The notes below the pieces were generated by a model. It saw only the letters and a program-made list of their open reading frames with translations, was not told where the DNA came from and searched no databases. This document shows, piece by piece, positions 13,447 through 27,744 of a DNA stretch of 64,000 bases. The DNA comes from Buxus sempervirens (lineage: Eukaryota > Streptophyta > Magnoliopsida > Buxales > Buxaceae). Every line of letters begins with the position of its first letter. Position 1 is the first letter of the stretch. The stretch is taken from the NCBI GenBank assembly GCA_947561395.2, contig OX387193.1:6696001-6760000 (forward strand), in the 5' to 3' direction. Both the position numbers and the translations under genes were made by a program.

Positions 13447-14558
13447 AATCAGTAGAAGCAATTAATTGGGAGATGAAAGAAAAAAAATTAAAGGACATTT
13501 TGGAAAATAATAGTTATATGTGTAAATATATAAACGTAAATAGAAATAAAAGTAAAGGGCATTTTGGATAATATGAGACAGTTATATAATTGCAAGTTAA
13601 TTAAGGGGATATGAAAGTCAATATAATAAAATGTGTGGGATAATTTGGGTATAATAGTGTAAAGCTACATGGCAATACACCTAACATCGAAATTGGGCTA
13701 TCAAAAGAAAAGTGACCGGAACCCAGGCGTCAAGTGGATCTGCCAAAATCACAGCAATGATTATGGGCCTAATATTTGAAGTCCAATTTTTTGGGAGTAA
13801 GAGACTGATTCGCACTTTAATATGTGTGGCCGTGGCAAGCCCAGTATTCAGGGGCCAAACGGGCGGCCCATCTCTTGCTTCATGTTCTATCAGGTGGGCT
13901 GGTGATGACAACGTTTAGAACCACTTTGCCCATCAGTACATGGTAGTTGGCTGGAAATCCTTTCCTGCATTGATGTGTGCATTTTGAGAGAGATGCTGCC
14001 ATGTGGAGCATCTGATGGTTAAGAGTTTTTCTCATGTTATAGATTTTTTTTGTTAAAAAAACACAGCATCTCTTTCAAAGTGCATGGATAAATGCAGGAA
14101 AAAGGGCCGAGGATGTCATCCATCTCTTGATTAGTGCGTCATTGGTTCGAACAGGTAGTTGTGATCAAACCCAGTGTTCATCTGGTTCATGGTTATAGAA
14201 AATCTTGTGAATTGAGCTCTAGCAGTCTATTAATTGTGAGCTCTTTATTTATAACTACAGGAGTCACATGCACCCCAGCATGAATTCCAAGTTAACATGA
14301 TACTTTTGGATTGTAGGTTTTTATGAGAAGTTATTGATAAGATAGTTACTGAAAATATAGGAGTTAATTTTGTCTAGGATGGTAGAGTCTTTTTAAGGAT
14401 TATGTATGATAATGAAAAAGACGCTAAAATCTGAGGAATATTCTCCAGACTTCGCTTTACTAATAATATAGATAATAATATTACATTCTTGAACAAGCTT
14501 GGAACCATATTCTTGGATCAAAAATACAAAGTAGTTCTTTAATTTCAATTAACTGCCT

Positions 14559-16844
14559 TCACTGATTCTTCTCTAACAGCTGAATGTGAAACCCATTTGG
14601 AAATGATAAACCAGGGCGCCGGACAATGTCTCCTCCCTTGATCTTTATCCACCTGGAAAATTCAAATTTCCAAATAAGATGATATGTGCTTGTCATTTAT
14701 TTTTTTTTCTCTTTTACTTTCCTGTCCCATTTTTGATTTGTAATTCAGGGTCAAGCATTTGAACTCATGGTTAATGCCAGTAATCACAGGCTAATTACCT
14801 GTATTTTGTAACCAAGTGATGAAGAAATATGGCCATCTGCAGCTTTGAAAAGTCTGCTCCAACACAAAGTCTTACACCACCACCAAAAGCCATGAACGTT
14901 TTGGACCCAGCATGCAATTCTTGTCCCTGTTGTTTCAGTAAGCACAAGTTTAAAAACAAGAAAGAAAGTTGGAATCCAAATCCAAGAACTGTAAGCTTCA
15001 CAACATGTAAAGATTGGAAAAAGAAAAAAAAATTCATGTTGGTTGAAATGCAAGTATAGCTGACTACCTCCCATCGCCATGGATTGAAGGTGAGAGGATC
15101 ATCGTACTTCTCGGGGTTCAGATGAACTGCTGGGGAGCACAGCATGACAGCCCAGCCTGCTGGAATTGTATAACCTGAAAGAATTTAAATATAGAGTTGC
15201 AGGTGCATCAGAAGGGAAAAAGTATTAGTAATGTAATTAAAATATGATAGTTTTAATGGATTTCAAACTTGCCGTTAATCTCCACATCCTTCAAAGCTTT
15301 TCTGAAAATCCCTGGCGCTATATTAGCCATCCTAACAATCTCATTTATAACCAGTGACATGAAAATGACAGGTTAATTGAAGAAAACATTACAAGTCAAT
15401 GAGATGAGGCTTGCACAATTAAAACAGATTAAAATTGCTTATCTCACCATAAATGTGAAAGTCATTGATTTATATTCTTTCCATGTAATTCCAGGTTTCA
15501 TGCCGTGAAATTCAGCGTCTTCACGGCTTCTTAAAATTGCTTCAAGTTCTTTCTGATAGGTGATGATCACATTTAGAACCATGTCAATAAGCATGCAAGC
15601 AAAGAAGAAAGAGTAAGAGATGTTTTTCAAATGAAAGCTTCTACTTCAACTACTGACCCTTAATTCTGCTAAAACTGCAGGATGATCACCAAGAAACTTA
15701 AAAGCTAATGTCAGAGCAGATGAAGTTGTCTCATAGCTGCCAAACAGAATATCTACAACATTCCCTTCAGTCAGGAATGTCTCAGGTTTCTTCAGTTCAT
15801 TGAGTAAGACATCCAAGAAATCATTGTGATGATTCTTCGGCGATGCCTGTCTCTTCTTCACCTCATCTTTAAGCATCTGTATTGTCTTCTTTCGCCCCTT
15901 TTAGTATTTGGAGGATCAAGAGCAAGAACAATCAGATATCACCACCAAATCCATGTTAAGTAACAGAAAGAGATTCAATTTTTGAGATCGATTCCAAACA
16001 TACCTGCATGCATTTATGGTAAACCATACCAGGGATGTTCAATGGAAAGGAGATGAAACTCTGCATGAAAGCAGCAAAATGTCCTCTGAACTTGTCCAAG
16101 GAATTCGAGTCCTCACAACTAATGAGCTTTTTAGCAGCCACTTCAAATATCATCTGCAAAACAAAAAGCCAGTTCATAGTCCAGACAGGAAATGATCCAT
16201 GGATTTTATAACAAGAATCTACATAGAACTGAACTTACACTTGCAATGGAGTCTTTTAAGTTTATACTCTCCTGACTAGCCCACAAGTCAAGATGTTTTC
16301 TAGTTGTTTTGTCCACTTCAGGGAGCAAAGTTTCTCTCAGACTCTCATGACCAAAGGCATTCAAAATCAAGCTTCTTATGTACTTGTGTGGGGATCCATG
16401 GAAGGAGGTCACAGTCTGTCGCCCAAAGATCTCAGTAAAACTTGCCAAGTACCAGCTTCTGAACAATTTCTCCTCTTGTTGTAAAATGAATTGGTTGATT
16501 TCGGGATCAGTCGATACAACAACACGGAATCCAACCAGGCTTGTTCGGAATAACTTCCCATATCTGAGTATTGATGAAGCAAAACATGGAGTTTGAATAA
16601 ACTTCTGAATGAAATAAAGAAACAGTGAAAGGCTTCATCATTTCCTTACCTCTGTTCTCTTTCTGATGAATGGTGGTATGTCGAACACTGCATTGGGAGC
16701 AAAGAACTCAAGTGTTTCTCCCAGAATTGGCAAGCCCATTGAACCTGGTGGGAGTCTCCCTTTACATTTGGGGTTCCTCCAACTGTAGAACCAGTATGCA
16801 ACAAGTACAGCTACACTCAATAGAACAATATGTAGCATTCTCAC
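14559..16844 (-). pseudogene. CYP87A-like cytochrome P450, second copy, probably disabled
   Basis: Tandem paralogue of the intact CYP87A-like gene with the same nine-exon layout: 16650-16844, 16239-16563, 16004-16153, 15658-15897, 15448-15552, 15273-15351, 15068-15174, 14799-14926, 14559-14652. Five internal exons have identical lengths in both copies. It keeps LPPGSMGLPILGET, an FGSYETTS I-helix, E-I-V-R, NPWRWE and FGGGVRLCVG. Two faults stand out. Exon 1 ends two bases short at its donor, so exon 2 is read out of frame (total 1423 nt, not a multiple of three). The acceptor of intron 5, before VINEIVRM, reads TG rather than AG; the next AG would remove the K-helix glutamate. Intron 6 also begins with GC. 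No internal stop codons are seen in the exons, so the loss looks recent, or a sequencing error must be excluded. A TATATA motif lies near 16911. Confidence 0.85.
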
Positions 16845-19800
16845 AGGGTTTTGTTACTACCCAAAGGATGATTGTGATAATAATGATGGAGGAGAGTTAC
16901 TTATCACCAACCTATATAGGCGTTTACATCTCCTTTAGGAGACTTAAAGTGTGGCACAATACCACTTGGAACACATTGTTTTGGTTTCCTAAATTTATGG
17001 GAAGTGGGTTCAAGTGAATTCCGAAGGTGGACTGTACAACCCCTATCTACACTTCTATTTATAGCTTTGAATAAGTGCCATTCAATGTGGGTCCTACACA
17101 AAAAAATAAAACCTAAAAAAATGGATGAACAATAAGTGAATGACATCCTATATATGCTAAAGATAACATTGTAGATAGAAGCTACACAGTCCCTCATTCC
17201 GAGTGGAATTACCTGTCGGAAATTGTCCCTTTATCTTATTCTTTCTTGAACATGGGTGCTTTGGCTTCTACAAGTTAATGCTTCTATAGATTTCTGCTGC
17301 AAATACTCTTAATCATATTGGCTAGCGGTAAGTATAATATTTTATATCAATTGATAATTGATATGATTTGCTTACACTTGATATCGAGCATGCCTCTTAG
17401 CAATATGATTAGAGATTGAGGAAAATATTAAAAAAAAACCCTTTTTAAAATTCTGATTAAGGATTTAATGTTTTAAAAAGTTAATGGGCTTAGGCTTTTA
17501 TCATTTAATCAATAATTGATTTGGTTTATATTTACGATTTCATTCATCTACAGTTGGACTTTATAAAATATGCCAACCGTAGCCAATGCCATGCAGCCGC
17601 GTGGGCGTACATGGCATGCATAGCCCTAACATTGTATGAGTCCAATCATAGATGATTCAATTCTTATATTTATTGATTTGGGGAGATTATTTGTAATTTC
17701 ATAGCCCTAATATTTTAGTTGTAATTATTTACAATTGATCCATTATAGTAAGGGTTTTGATGGGTTATAATTAATTTTAGGGAAAATTTGTTTTTAGTGA
17801 TGCTTTTTCAAAATATTTCAAAATCAATAAGCCAATTCTTGGTAATTGGTTTTTAGTGATGATTTTTTAATATAATTAATAATCGGTGTCATTTTAATGT
17901 TGATAAAGAGTTTCTTCCAAAAATGCCCTCAAAAAGACTTATAAATTTCACTTGTAACAAAATGAGTGAAAAGGTTTTTAAAATCTTTTGAGGGCATCTT
18001 TGGATGAAACATTTTATGAATAGTAAAATAATACCAATTCTCAATTGTCAAAAAGTATCATTAAAAACTAATTACCAAGGATTGACGACTGAATCTGAAT
18101 TATTTTGAAAAAGTATCACTAAAAACCAATTTCCAATGCCTAAAATTTTTGAAAAAGGCATCTTATGTACAGGGCTATGAAATTTCATTAATCTTCCATT
18201 GGATTACTTCTATTGATAACTGAATATCCTTTAGTTGTGTCAAGTGTCAACAATATAAGGCTTGATATTGTCGATTTTCCTTTTATCCCTAATTAAAGTT
18301 TTGTGTACGTAATAAGGTTTCAATTTTAAAAAAAATGCAATTATGCGTTGAATATTTTCTGGGTTGTTGTTGAAAATCCAGAAGGCATCCCATGGACTGA
18401 GTTTTTGAGTTGTTGGGAATTCTTGTGCACCATGTGTTGAATTAAAAAATTAAAAAAATTTTTTTAAATCTGGCAGTTTGGTTTCAGAAGGAACGCCCAT
18501 GTGAATGAAAACAAATTAAAAAAAAGGGCGGGATAAAGTTTTTGGGTGGTTGGGCTGCTGCTTCGGCATTCTTTGTGGGTTGAAATCGTATGCCACAGTT
18601 AAGCTACGACAAACTCTGCAGCATTTGTGGGATGCTGTCACGTGTAACATCCCATCGATTCGTTTGTTGCACATTTTCCAAGTGAAATGTCAACTAAGAC
18701 TCATTGGGATGCTACAGGGTCTTCCAATTGGTAGCTTAAAAAAAATAAGTATATGGACCAATTTTTGATTATAAGAAACCTATACTATAAAGTTTATCAC
18801 TTTTGGGATCTTTTGGGATATTATACGCATAATTTGGCATAGTAAAATTGACTGCCCGAAGGCATGTGGTCCAATAAAGTATAATTGATAAGCCTAATTA
18901 ATTATTTCAGAAATAATTTACCCCTCCTGAAAATGATTGACTTAACTATTTTTGAAAAATTTTGTCGAAATCAGGGAAACTGGAGAAATCTTGTCTTCCC
19001 CATACATTTCATGTCACTGATCTTGCGAAATTGAAATGTCAACGAAATTTCGCAAAATGTCAAACCAAATCAATTAATTTTCATATGAGGTATGATAGGA
19101 AATCACCGGCCATCTTGATATGACATCGATCATTGCTTTGAGAATGACATTTGAGGAGGCAAGTCGTCGGTGATGTTTCACGTTGTGAACTCACCCAGGC
19201 AGTGCTAATTGTCTAAACAAAAGCTGAAGGCACATAGTAGTGATCCATTGGACGGAAATATGTGATCTTAATATTTGATATTTGAAGGGAAATTGATATT
19301 CAAGAACATTTCTCAATCTTTCCATCAATCCATACTATTATTTTGTTGTTCAGAAGGAGCTTAAGGGGCCTAGCTTGCATCACACTCCAATGTGATTGAG
19401 ATGAGTATATCGCAGTGCTGGAATGAATCGAAGTTTTATATTATAGGAATGACATCTTCTGTTTATACTTGTTTAGTTTAGTCATATACTTGCATATCAT
19501 TGTGTCAGCTCAATTATTGTCATCTTTGTTGTCTATTTATGTGATATTGAATAAGTAATTTATAATCTTCATGCCCCAATGACAGTTCAAACCGATTTTG
19601 ACAAAGTGGGATGAAAAAACAAGATTTGTATTGCCGACCCCACTTTGAGAATGACATTTGAACAGACTCTGATTTATTATCGTTTTATAAAATATATTCA
19701 AACATGTGATGCATGCTTTAATAATACCCAATAAACTGAATGGCTTGCAAGTAGCATTTCTTCATTTATTACCAAAAAAAAAGTTGGCATTTCTTCATTT

Positions 19801-20466
19801 ATAATCCCTGAGTGGCTTCTCAAGAAACCAGCTCTACACAGTCAATGAGAGAGTATCAGACCATCAAATAATAGACAGTATAATATTGGTTGGTAGAAAA
19901 AAAAAAGTTTGTTTTACCAGTTAACACTAATCCAACTAGAATAGTACCTGAACACTTTGCCCCTTCTCACCAAGGCAGTACTTGGCCAAATAAACAATAA
20001 TTCAAGTTACATGCTGCAGTGATCAATTGCAGGGAAACATGTGAATTACAGTTTACAACTATCTTAACCAATGGCCAATTTTTACCTGATCTCGCTTTTC
20101 AGGAAATTGGCAAAAATACTAAAAATTGAACAGAATGGCGGGGAATTTGGCCGTTGTAACATAATCATTGAATCGAAATAAGTTTTGATTTACAATATCT
20201 GGCAATGGAACTTACAAGACTAAAATGTTGATGTCTCCTTTGTGTTGTATAATCATTAGAGCAATCTCACTAAAATACAGAAAAACTACAAATAATCCTT
20301 GCGAAAAATGTGCAAGAATGTAGCATGATCAACCCAAGAGCAATTTGATGCTTGATACAAAAAGAAACATGCTGAAGGGGGCAAAAGGGAAAGAGAGAGA
20401 GAGAGAGAGAGGACCGAAAAAGAAGCATGTTAGGCCAAATCAAGTTGGAAACGCCCAAAAGATGAA
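16845..20466. other. Intergenic region, repeat-rich
   Basis: No gene recognised. It holds a long-inverted-repeat MITE (17784-18131), A/T-rich unclassified sequence, and a short piece near 19606-19655 that resembles the 3' end of the RTE-type LINE remnant seen at 50.6 kb (shared ACAAGATTT-TATTGCC-ACCCCACTTTGA). A GA tract lies at about 20392-20411, just downstream of the PIG-U stop codon. Confidence 0.6.
17784..18131. repeat. Long-inverted-repeat MITE, family copy 1
   Basis: The two halves are reverse complements over most of their length: TTTTTAGTGATGCTTTTTCA on the left pairs with the right-hand end reading GAAAAAGTATCACTAAAAAC. Both halves carry the marker ATGCCCTCAAAA / TTTTGAGGGCAT near the centre. 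Related copies are at 27980-28152, 57640-58168 and 62360-62585. Confidence 0.75.
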
Positions 20467-23400
20467 TTACCCAAGGGCTGTAGCAGATTGCTTTCTTAAC
20501 ATCCTGTCATGATTCAGCATGGTACCCACACTCTCTACCACCAAAATAATCTGCAAATTTACTCAACCACCATGCATTAGGAGTGAATTTTGAAGCAAAA
20601 AAATATAATATCTATCTCCCTTAGATAAATGCACTTTCATTGACGAAGATCATTTTAGGGAGCACTAGACTGATTCCATGGGGGAGGAATTTGAAAGGCT
20701 GGAAGTAAGACTGATGGGTCTAAAATCCTTGATTTCTGCTGCTCCAATAACTAATAAATACCATATGTCTCCCTCAATTAATAGTTATTCTGAAGACAAA
20801 ATGTAAATGAGATTTACCTGCAAGCAAGCATACGCTATAGCTGTTGCAAAATAGAAGTTTGCGTTTCCAGTACCCTGTGGATTTCATTAAAAAAAAAAAA
20901 AGGTAATGAATCAAGATTTCATCCATGTGCACAAATAGGGGACCAACGAGCTTAAGCCTGGGAGAGAGAAAATACCCTCCATATCCAAAGATTGTGCATC
21001 ACAGGGCTAAGAAGATAAACTCCAACATATCCACAGAAAAGGAAGAAAGAAAATTGCATTTCTGCATATCATGGTAGGCGTTCAACCAAAGATGTCAAAT
21101 AATGTCAAAAATCAGTGGCAATGACGATCCTAACTTACCTGCTAGTTCATTAATGAACAAACCCAGCAGACTCACATAAAGAGCAGAATCTCCAACCTTC
21201 ACATTTTACACCCAAAAAAAAGGAAGAAAAGGGATTATGTGAGCAATTAGATGTGAATTGAATAACTATACCGATAAAAGGTAGAAGGTCATAGGAAATT
21301 CACTCATGGTTTTTAAATACAGGACCAATTCCATGATGCAGAAATTTCAACTGGGTTACTAGGGAGTTGGAAGCTTTGGTATAAAATGCTAATTCATCAA
21401 GCTGTCAAGAGAAACCGATGCATTTTCTCAACCTTGAAATATGCATGCAAGGAAGGCACCACATAATACCTTGGCTTTCCAAATTGAAACACTCCAGGCA
21501 GTAATCTTATTCAAGCCCCAGACACGTTCAATATACATATTCAAGAAATATTTTCACAGAAGAAAAAGTTAAATACTCTGATCTTTCTATACAGCATATA
21601 AAGTCCTAAATGGTAAAAACATGCACATCTTACTATCTCAAAATTGACTTCTTCAGATTCTAGGTCAACTGTACTCTGAATAATACTCTTTCACAGTCTA
21701 TATGACTCAGTTGCCAATGAAAAAATAAGCTTATTAAGCAAGTATATCAATGCAAAGATAAATAAATAGGACACTTACTGAAGGGTAAGATTTAAGCATT
21801 GAAGAGATTGCAATGTACACGAAAGCCAGAAAAGTTGGCCGATGATTCAACCGAATTGCCAACGGCAGTATCATGAACAGGATATTCACATGGAAGACTA
21901 TCAGAAAAAAATCTCTGAAAAAATCAAAAACTTCAGCAAAGAAGTACCTGAATATGATTGACACATTGATGAGCATATTAAGTCCAGAAAGTAAAAATTT
22001 ATGGTTAACCTAAAGGGTTAATTTTCACAAATAACAGTGGTCATGTACAGCAATTCAGCTCACCATAATACTCCTACATTTGGAGACAGGTCCTCCACAG
22101 TAAGAATGAATCCATAAGTTCTGCAAGAACCATTCCCACAGTAAGAATAATCAAGACATTATTAAATTATGGAACTGTGTATATGACAAAAGCCAATGTT
22201 ACTCAACTGAAGAAACGAGGCAATACCTTTGAAACATTGCCCAAAGGCCACCATACTGTTTAACAGAAATGCCACACAAAACTAACACATAAGATGCCCA
22301 GATAGTTGCCCACAATATGAAATGCACAACAGGTTTCCATAAGAAATGAACTGGGAGCATGGGACTGCTTGTCCACTGTTCATAATGTCCACTGTTCCTC
22401 CTAATTGAGGGGTCATCCACAACTGTACTGGAATTTCTTTTCAGGAACAATTTCCTTGGAGGAGTATCCGGACCATATCCTAGTAATAGGATAACCTAAA
22501 ATGAAACTGACTACATGAGTAGAATAATAAAACTTGTAGTCCATGATCATATGCAAGTGATCTTCTGTCCCTATCCAACAGTTAAAAGTTTCTAATACTC
22601 AGACAAAAACATGATAAATTTTTTTTACCGGTATGATTAGGATCACGGGACAAAGAGACATATGGGCTGCAAGGATCCATCCAAAAGCTGCTAAGGAAGC
22701 TATTCCTATGTCAAATCAGAAGTAATATATCATCAATAAACGGCCAGATGTTTCATGTAAATATTTACTCATCTAAACCAAGACAAGTACAATATTTTTC
22801 TTGCCTTAAATTAAATGCATAATGTGGGAAAAATCTTCAAAAAACAGTCCTTTACCCAATGACAATAGATTCACAACCACTTCATCAACATCATAAGAAA
22901 GAATTCATCAAAGATCAACCATAATGTTTTTGGAGATAAGTACATGGAATTGGAACATGTAGCAAAGAGAATAAAAACACAATTGGACTTTCAAAGTGAT
23001 GTAAGGTCAACAATCAAGCATCAATAAGAGTCACAACTCAAATGCCACAGAAAAGATGAAACCAATCAGTTCCCACGATAAGAAACCTAATCCTACAAGC
23101 ATACATATGATCTCTTTACTCTTTAATAACCACATATAGAAATGAAACAATTCTCTTTACCTTCAGCATTTAAAATAAGACGTGATTCATACCATGAGAT
23201 GACTACTAAAGTAACTACTAAAATAAGACACCTTAAAAGGCTCTACATAATAAAACAACAAAAACAAAATGTCTAATCACAAAATTTGGGGATCATATTA
23301 TGATCCTGTTTCTCTATCTTGGTATGTCTGAAACCATTCCTTTAACCAGATTATGTGTAGGACATGGAGATGAATGTTTATAAAGACTAAGAAACAGTCA

Positions 23401-26400
23401 GTTTCTTAGTTTTAGTAAACATTGCACACACTGGACTTTTTGCAACTCCCTGAGGAGTCCATTTATGTTTATCACTGTAGCATAAAGATCAGGAAAATTT
23501 CCACCTAAAGCCAATGGTGAACTTTTGATCACTCAGGATTTTGGAGCTCCAAGTGTTTTTCATCTTCAATTTACTGAACATATCTTGAAATTCCATAGAT
23601 CTTCCCAGCTTCACCTAAAAGCTCTAAGATATAATTCCTTATGCTTTAAGGCACCCTCAGACTCTCGTGGCTGAAAACCAATCTGCAGATTGTTCTAGCT
23701 TCAAGATGCGGTACATAAGTAACAATTTTATGTGAATTTCAATGGTAAAGTTGGGTATTTATTAACAATGTTTTAGTGACGTTCCGATGGCAAAGTTGAC
23801 TCACAAATATTGCTTAGTTATATGAGCTAATATTTGCAATCTTCAAGATGCTGGAGAATTGGAGTGAGGAATCAAACTCTATTAGTAAAGCACTCTATTA
23901 GTAAAGCATTGTTACAAAAATAATTGGGAAGATTTGTCGAGGAAAGGTGGGGTGATTGCTGCCAAGTTTTCATCTGAGCCCGGTGATTGGGCTTTGGCTA
24001 CCTGTAGGAGTTCTTATGAGGTGATTTTATGGAAGGCTGTCTCAAATGATTTTGACAGTTTGAAAAGGGCCTGTGATTTTGGGTGGGCATGGCCATAGAC
24101 CATAGTGAAAGGTATTGGGAGGACAATTATTTCCCACGTTTTACCTTTCTCATTTCATCAGCCAAAGATCCTATTACCAGAATTTAAGAATGATAACTCA
24201 TCTTCTTTTGTACATAAGGAGAGAGATTTCAAAGTAGTGACTGACAGTCATGCAGATGTCACCCAAGCCCTTGGAGGACCCTAAGCTACACCACAACATA
24301 TAAGGCATATCAGGAGCGTTTAAAGTGGTAAAATAAATTTAAATATATTGAGGATGACAAAAATAACAATAGTATGGCTTAATCATTGATATACGTGTGA
24401 AAACTATTTAGTTCTTTTAGTCTATGACAAAAGCTATCGGAAGATCATATGGGATGTGCATACTGCAGGGCATATAACCATTCCTTCTAGCAAATAGCTT
24501 TTCCTTTTACCACAGAAAAATTCAAAAAAAAAAAAATTTTTTAAAGTTCAAAGAAAAGCAAAGACATCTAAAGTGATCTAAGACAGCCAATAAGCTAAAG
24601 TTACACAGCGAGACTTGGAAAAATTTAATAGTTTCTTACTTGAACATGCTCCAAAGAGGGCCAAGGCGATCATCAAATTCTCAATGGGAGATGTGGATGA
24701 GCCCACACATGTAACTATTGTCAAAGGATTCCACAAGTATATTAGACTGGCAATATCTCCAGCAGGGAGATTATCTGAAAAATCAGATGAACAGTTTTAT
24801 TCCATCAGTTATAGGAAAAAAAAAAAGAAGACAAAAGGAAAAGAAATAGTGGACTCCTTAAAATTTTAAACAGTTAAATAATATAAGAATGCTTGTCCAT
24901 CAAATACAAAGTTAACCATCAGAACACATTTCCTAAAAGACGAGTAATAAAAAAATATATATTCAAGATACAGAACCCACTAATCACTAGATAAAGTAAA
25001 ATAAGCTCTTAAGGCTCTTCAACTTCCTAGTCAAAATTTTAAGAAGCATGACATGGATTATGGCCATGCAACAGCAAAGAGAAAGAAGGAAGAAGCAATT
25101 AAATTGGTTAATTCGAAGCAAACATAACTAAAAAAATAAATAAATAAAAGAAAATAAAATAAAATAGTGACACTAGGAATATGAACAAGTGGAACAACAC
25201 CCTAGCTTTATGAAGATGTAAAATCCTTATTTCACACATAAAGATCAGTTCAAAAAAGGTTAATATAGAAAAAAATCATATCAATATAATAAAACATGAT
25301 ATCTTAAATTGTATCAGACTACCATGTAGAAGATTGTGTTCAATATGCCTATCCAGCTATCTATGTTGATATGGTATCAGATTTCTGGTTGTGCTCATTG
25401 AATGATTTTGTTGATTCTTCTTAGTTACAAATTTGATGTTGGATCATATCTAGTCCAACAGTAGTCTTACCCTAGTATGACCTAAGAACTATTTGCATGT
25501 TTCATACATACACATCGTGCACAGGGTTCTAACATGGAAATATTTCAGAATTTTTTGGTCAAAGTATTGGTAGCTTCAGCAAAAAGGTGTTGCCCTGACC
25601 ATGAAACTCACCTTTAGTTTCTAAGAGTTTGGACAGATTTAGTGAATTCAAACTCTGATGGTATACCAGCTGAAGTTTCTCACCGGTGGCACGGATAAGT
25701 AGTGCTGTGAGAAGATCTGCAATCATAAACAGCAAACTGTATACAAAAGTGTTGATATTAACAGTGCAACAAAACAATGCAAATAATAAACATGAATAGC
25801 ATGGACAAACAAGAAAACTTCTGGCAAGGAATGTAAGTTCATATGCTATATATGAATATTCATGTGTGCGTGTGTGCACGCGCCTGTGTGCTCTCTGCAC
25901 ATGTGTATGTGAGTGTCTACATTTGAGAAAGAGGATTGGGGAAAAATGAGAGAGGGGAGGTGGAGAGAAAGAGAGAGAATGTTCGTATGGCAAGTAACTA
26001 AATAAAGTTCTTTGATTTTGTTACCGAAAGGTTTAAGAGTATTCCCAAAAGGAAATTAAACAAAAGAAAGTAGGTGGAAATTATATGGGCATGCTAGAGA
26101 AGAGTCACCCATGGGAAGGTGCACGATAATGCAAGTTCAAGCATATAACACGGCTATGGGAAGCATGAAAAGGACCAGGGCATAATTTGTCAGAAACGAT
26201 GCAAACACACAATCTGACCGTACATGTTTTTTGTTAGATCAGTAGGTAGAACAGAACTCATGTTACTTAAAATAGATTGGATAAGACGTTTTTGTCAATG
26301 TATTATTCTGAGAAAAAAAATAACTGAGAAAAGAAATCTAGATCATTCATTTGATATAGTAAACATTGGAAGAACTTTGGCACATAAGATCAAACTTAAA

Positions 26401-27744
26401 ACAGATGTTGTCATGTTGGGTAATACGAAGTTGACTCGTATGCAATTCCATCTGTACTCCTTAACGTACAGATGTAAATGAAAGTAACCATTGGAGATTG
26501 GATAACAGTGAATATGTTTTGGACAAAAAATTTAGCTCTGGATACAAATCCATTCAGATACCAACTATGAATTAAAACTGTCAAAATTTAATTGCTAATC
26601 CTTATTTTGTATTTAACAAGTCTAATTAAGAGAATACAATAAAGCTAAAATCATAAACATGCATGTGGTTTACATGTCATTAGGTAGTTTCTCATTTCAG
26701 TAGTTCTTTTGTGTGAAAACTGAAAAGCAAGGAAATATGCATTTCTAAATGCAGGCAACAAATCATGCAACAGAATGGAATTTTGCCTTGATATATATGA
26801 CTATCTGCCCACAAATTATTATTATGTCAAATCTCAGCATAATGATAAAAGTATAATGGCATAAAGCCCCCGAACCAGAGCAATCATATTGTCAAAGAAC
26901 ATGAGCTATGTTTATTCCCCAGATGGCGAACCTCAATGGCAGAATTCATGCAATGAAAAAGTTAAAGCTGCTGTTGCCCAAAAAGGTTCCACATACAAAA
27001 CGGGAAAAAATATATATAGATATTCCCTGTAGGTTCAACCATAATTATTTCCATAGAATTTACATAACAGTAAAAGCAAACAATGGAAAGTAAGTCAATT
27101 TGATACCTGCATATAAGATGCGTAGGTTGCCCTTCAATTCTGCATACCGAGATAGAATGTTAAATTAAAAAAAAATGCGAAAATGTCACGGCCAGTCAAT
27201 GTTTTAATACATTTAATTACAAAGGAGGGCAAACTCTCCACAAAAAATTCAAACGCTGGTTGAGCTCAGTTAGTACCTTTTAACTGTCAGTGGCCCAAGA
27301 ATCGACAGTAACAATGGGGAACCATGGTACATTGATCCTGAAGAATAAAACCCACTATTCGATATAACCCAAGTAACAAAACTAAAACGCACAACCAAAA
27401 AAATAAAAAATGAAGCTCGACAAGACATGCCATTAAAAGTAACGGAACTAACCTGCGTAAGGTGACATTGATGACTGCTTTAACCAGTAACCTTCAGCCA
27501 CTGAAATAACGAAGGAAAAAAAAATAGTCGAATTACTTAACACCCATTAGAAGAAGTAAAGAACTGTCTGTGCAGATAGAAAAATGGAAGTTCATAGATA
27601 TATACAGCGACGGAGACTGGTGAGAGGCGTGGCGACTTCAGGGCGAGACCCCAAGTGGAGATTTTCAGAGAAATATATCAGAACGAGTCGGAAGAAGAGC
27701 GATGCGATTGCCCAAACCCAAAACCTTCGTTTCTTCTCCTCCAT
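20467..27744 (-). CDS. PIGU: PIG-U, GPI transamidase complex subunit
   Basis: Multi-pass ER membrane protein of the GPI-transamidase complex, which attaches GPI anchors to proteins; the family is the PIG-U/Cdc91 type. Fourteen exons in frame give 465 residues: 27606-27744, 27453-27500, 27277-27337, 27107-27139, 25612-25736, 24640-24774, 22629-22705, 22227-22495, 22064-22120, 21779-21947, 21139-21196, 20976-21061, 20818-20874, 20467-20550. Family landmarks in order: RPEVATPLTSLRR, AEGYWLKQSS, GSMYHGSPLLLS-LGPLT, LWNPLTIVTCVGSST-PIEN, LLLGYGPDTPP, LSPNVGVLWYFF-EVFD-FRDFF, LAIRLNHRPTFLAF, SMLKSYPSVGDSALY, NELAEMQFSFFLFCGYVGV, SPVMHNLWIW, GTGNANFYFATAIAYAC. The ATG at 27744 is chosen because it begins the conserved MEEKKRRFW start; an upstream in-frame extension has no family support. 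It diverges from PUX8. Confidence 0.94.

Larger units (their letters stand above)
10894..14558. other. Intergenic region between the two CYP87A copies
   Basis: No gene is recognised. Contents: a 42-bp CT microsatellite (11405-11446), a small inverted-repeat unit (13227-13446), and a GC-richer stretch (13700-13910) that looks transposon-like but matches no family I can name. Promoter signals of the downstream P450 could not be fixed with confidence. Confidence 0.6.

Noticed and set aside
24615..24869. Plus-strand open frame of 84 codons
   Set aside because: Antisense shadow of PIG-U exon 6.
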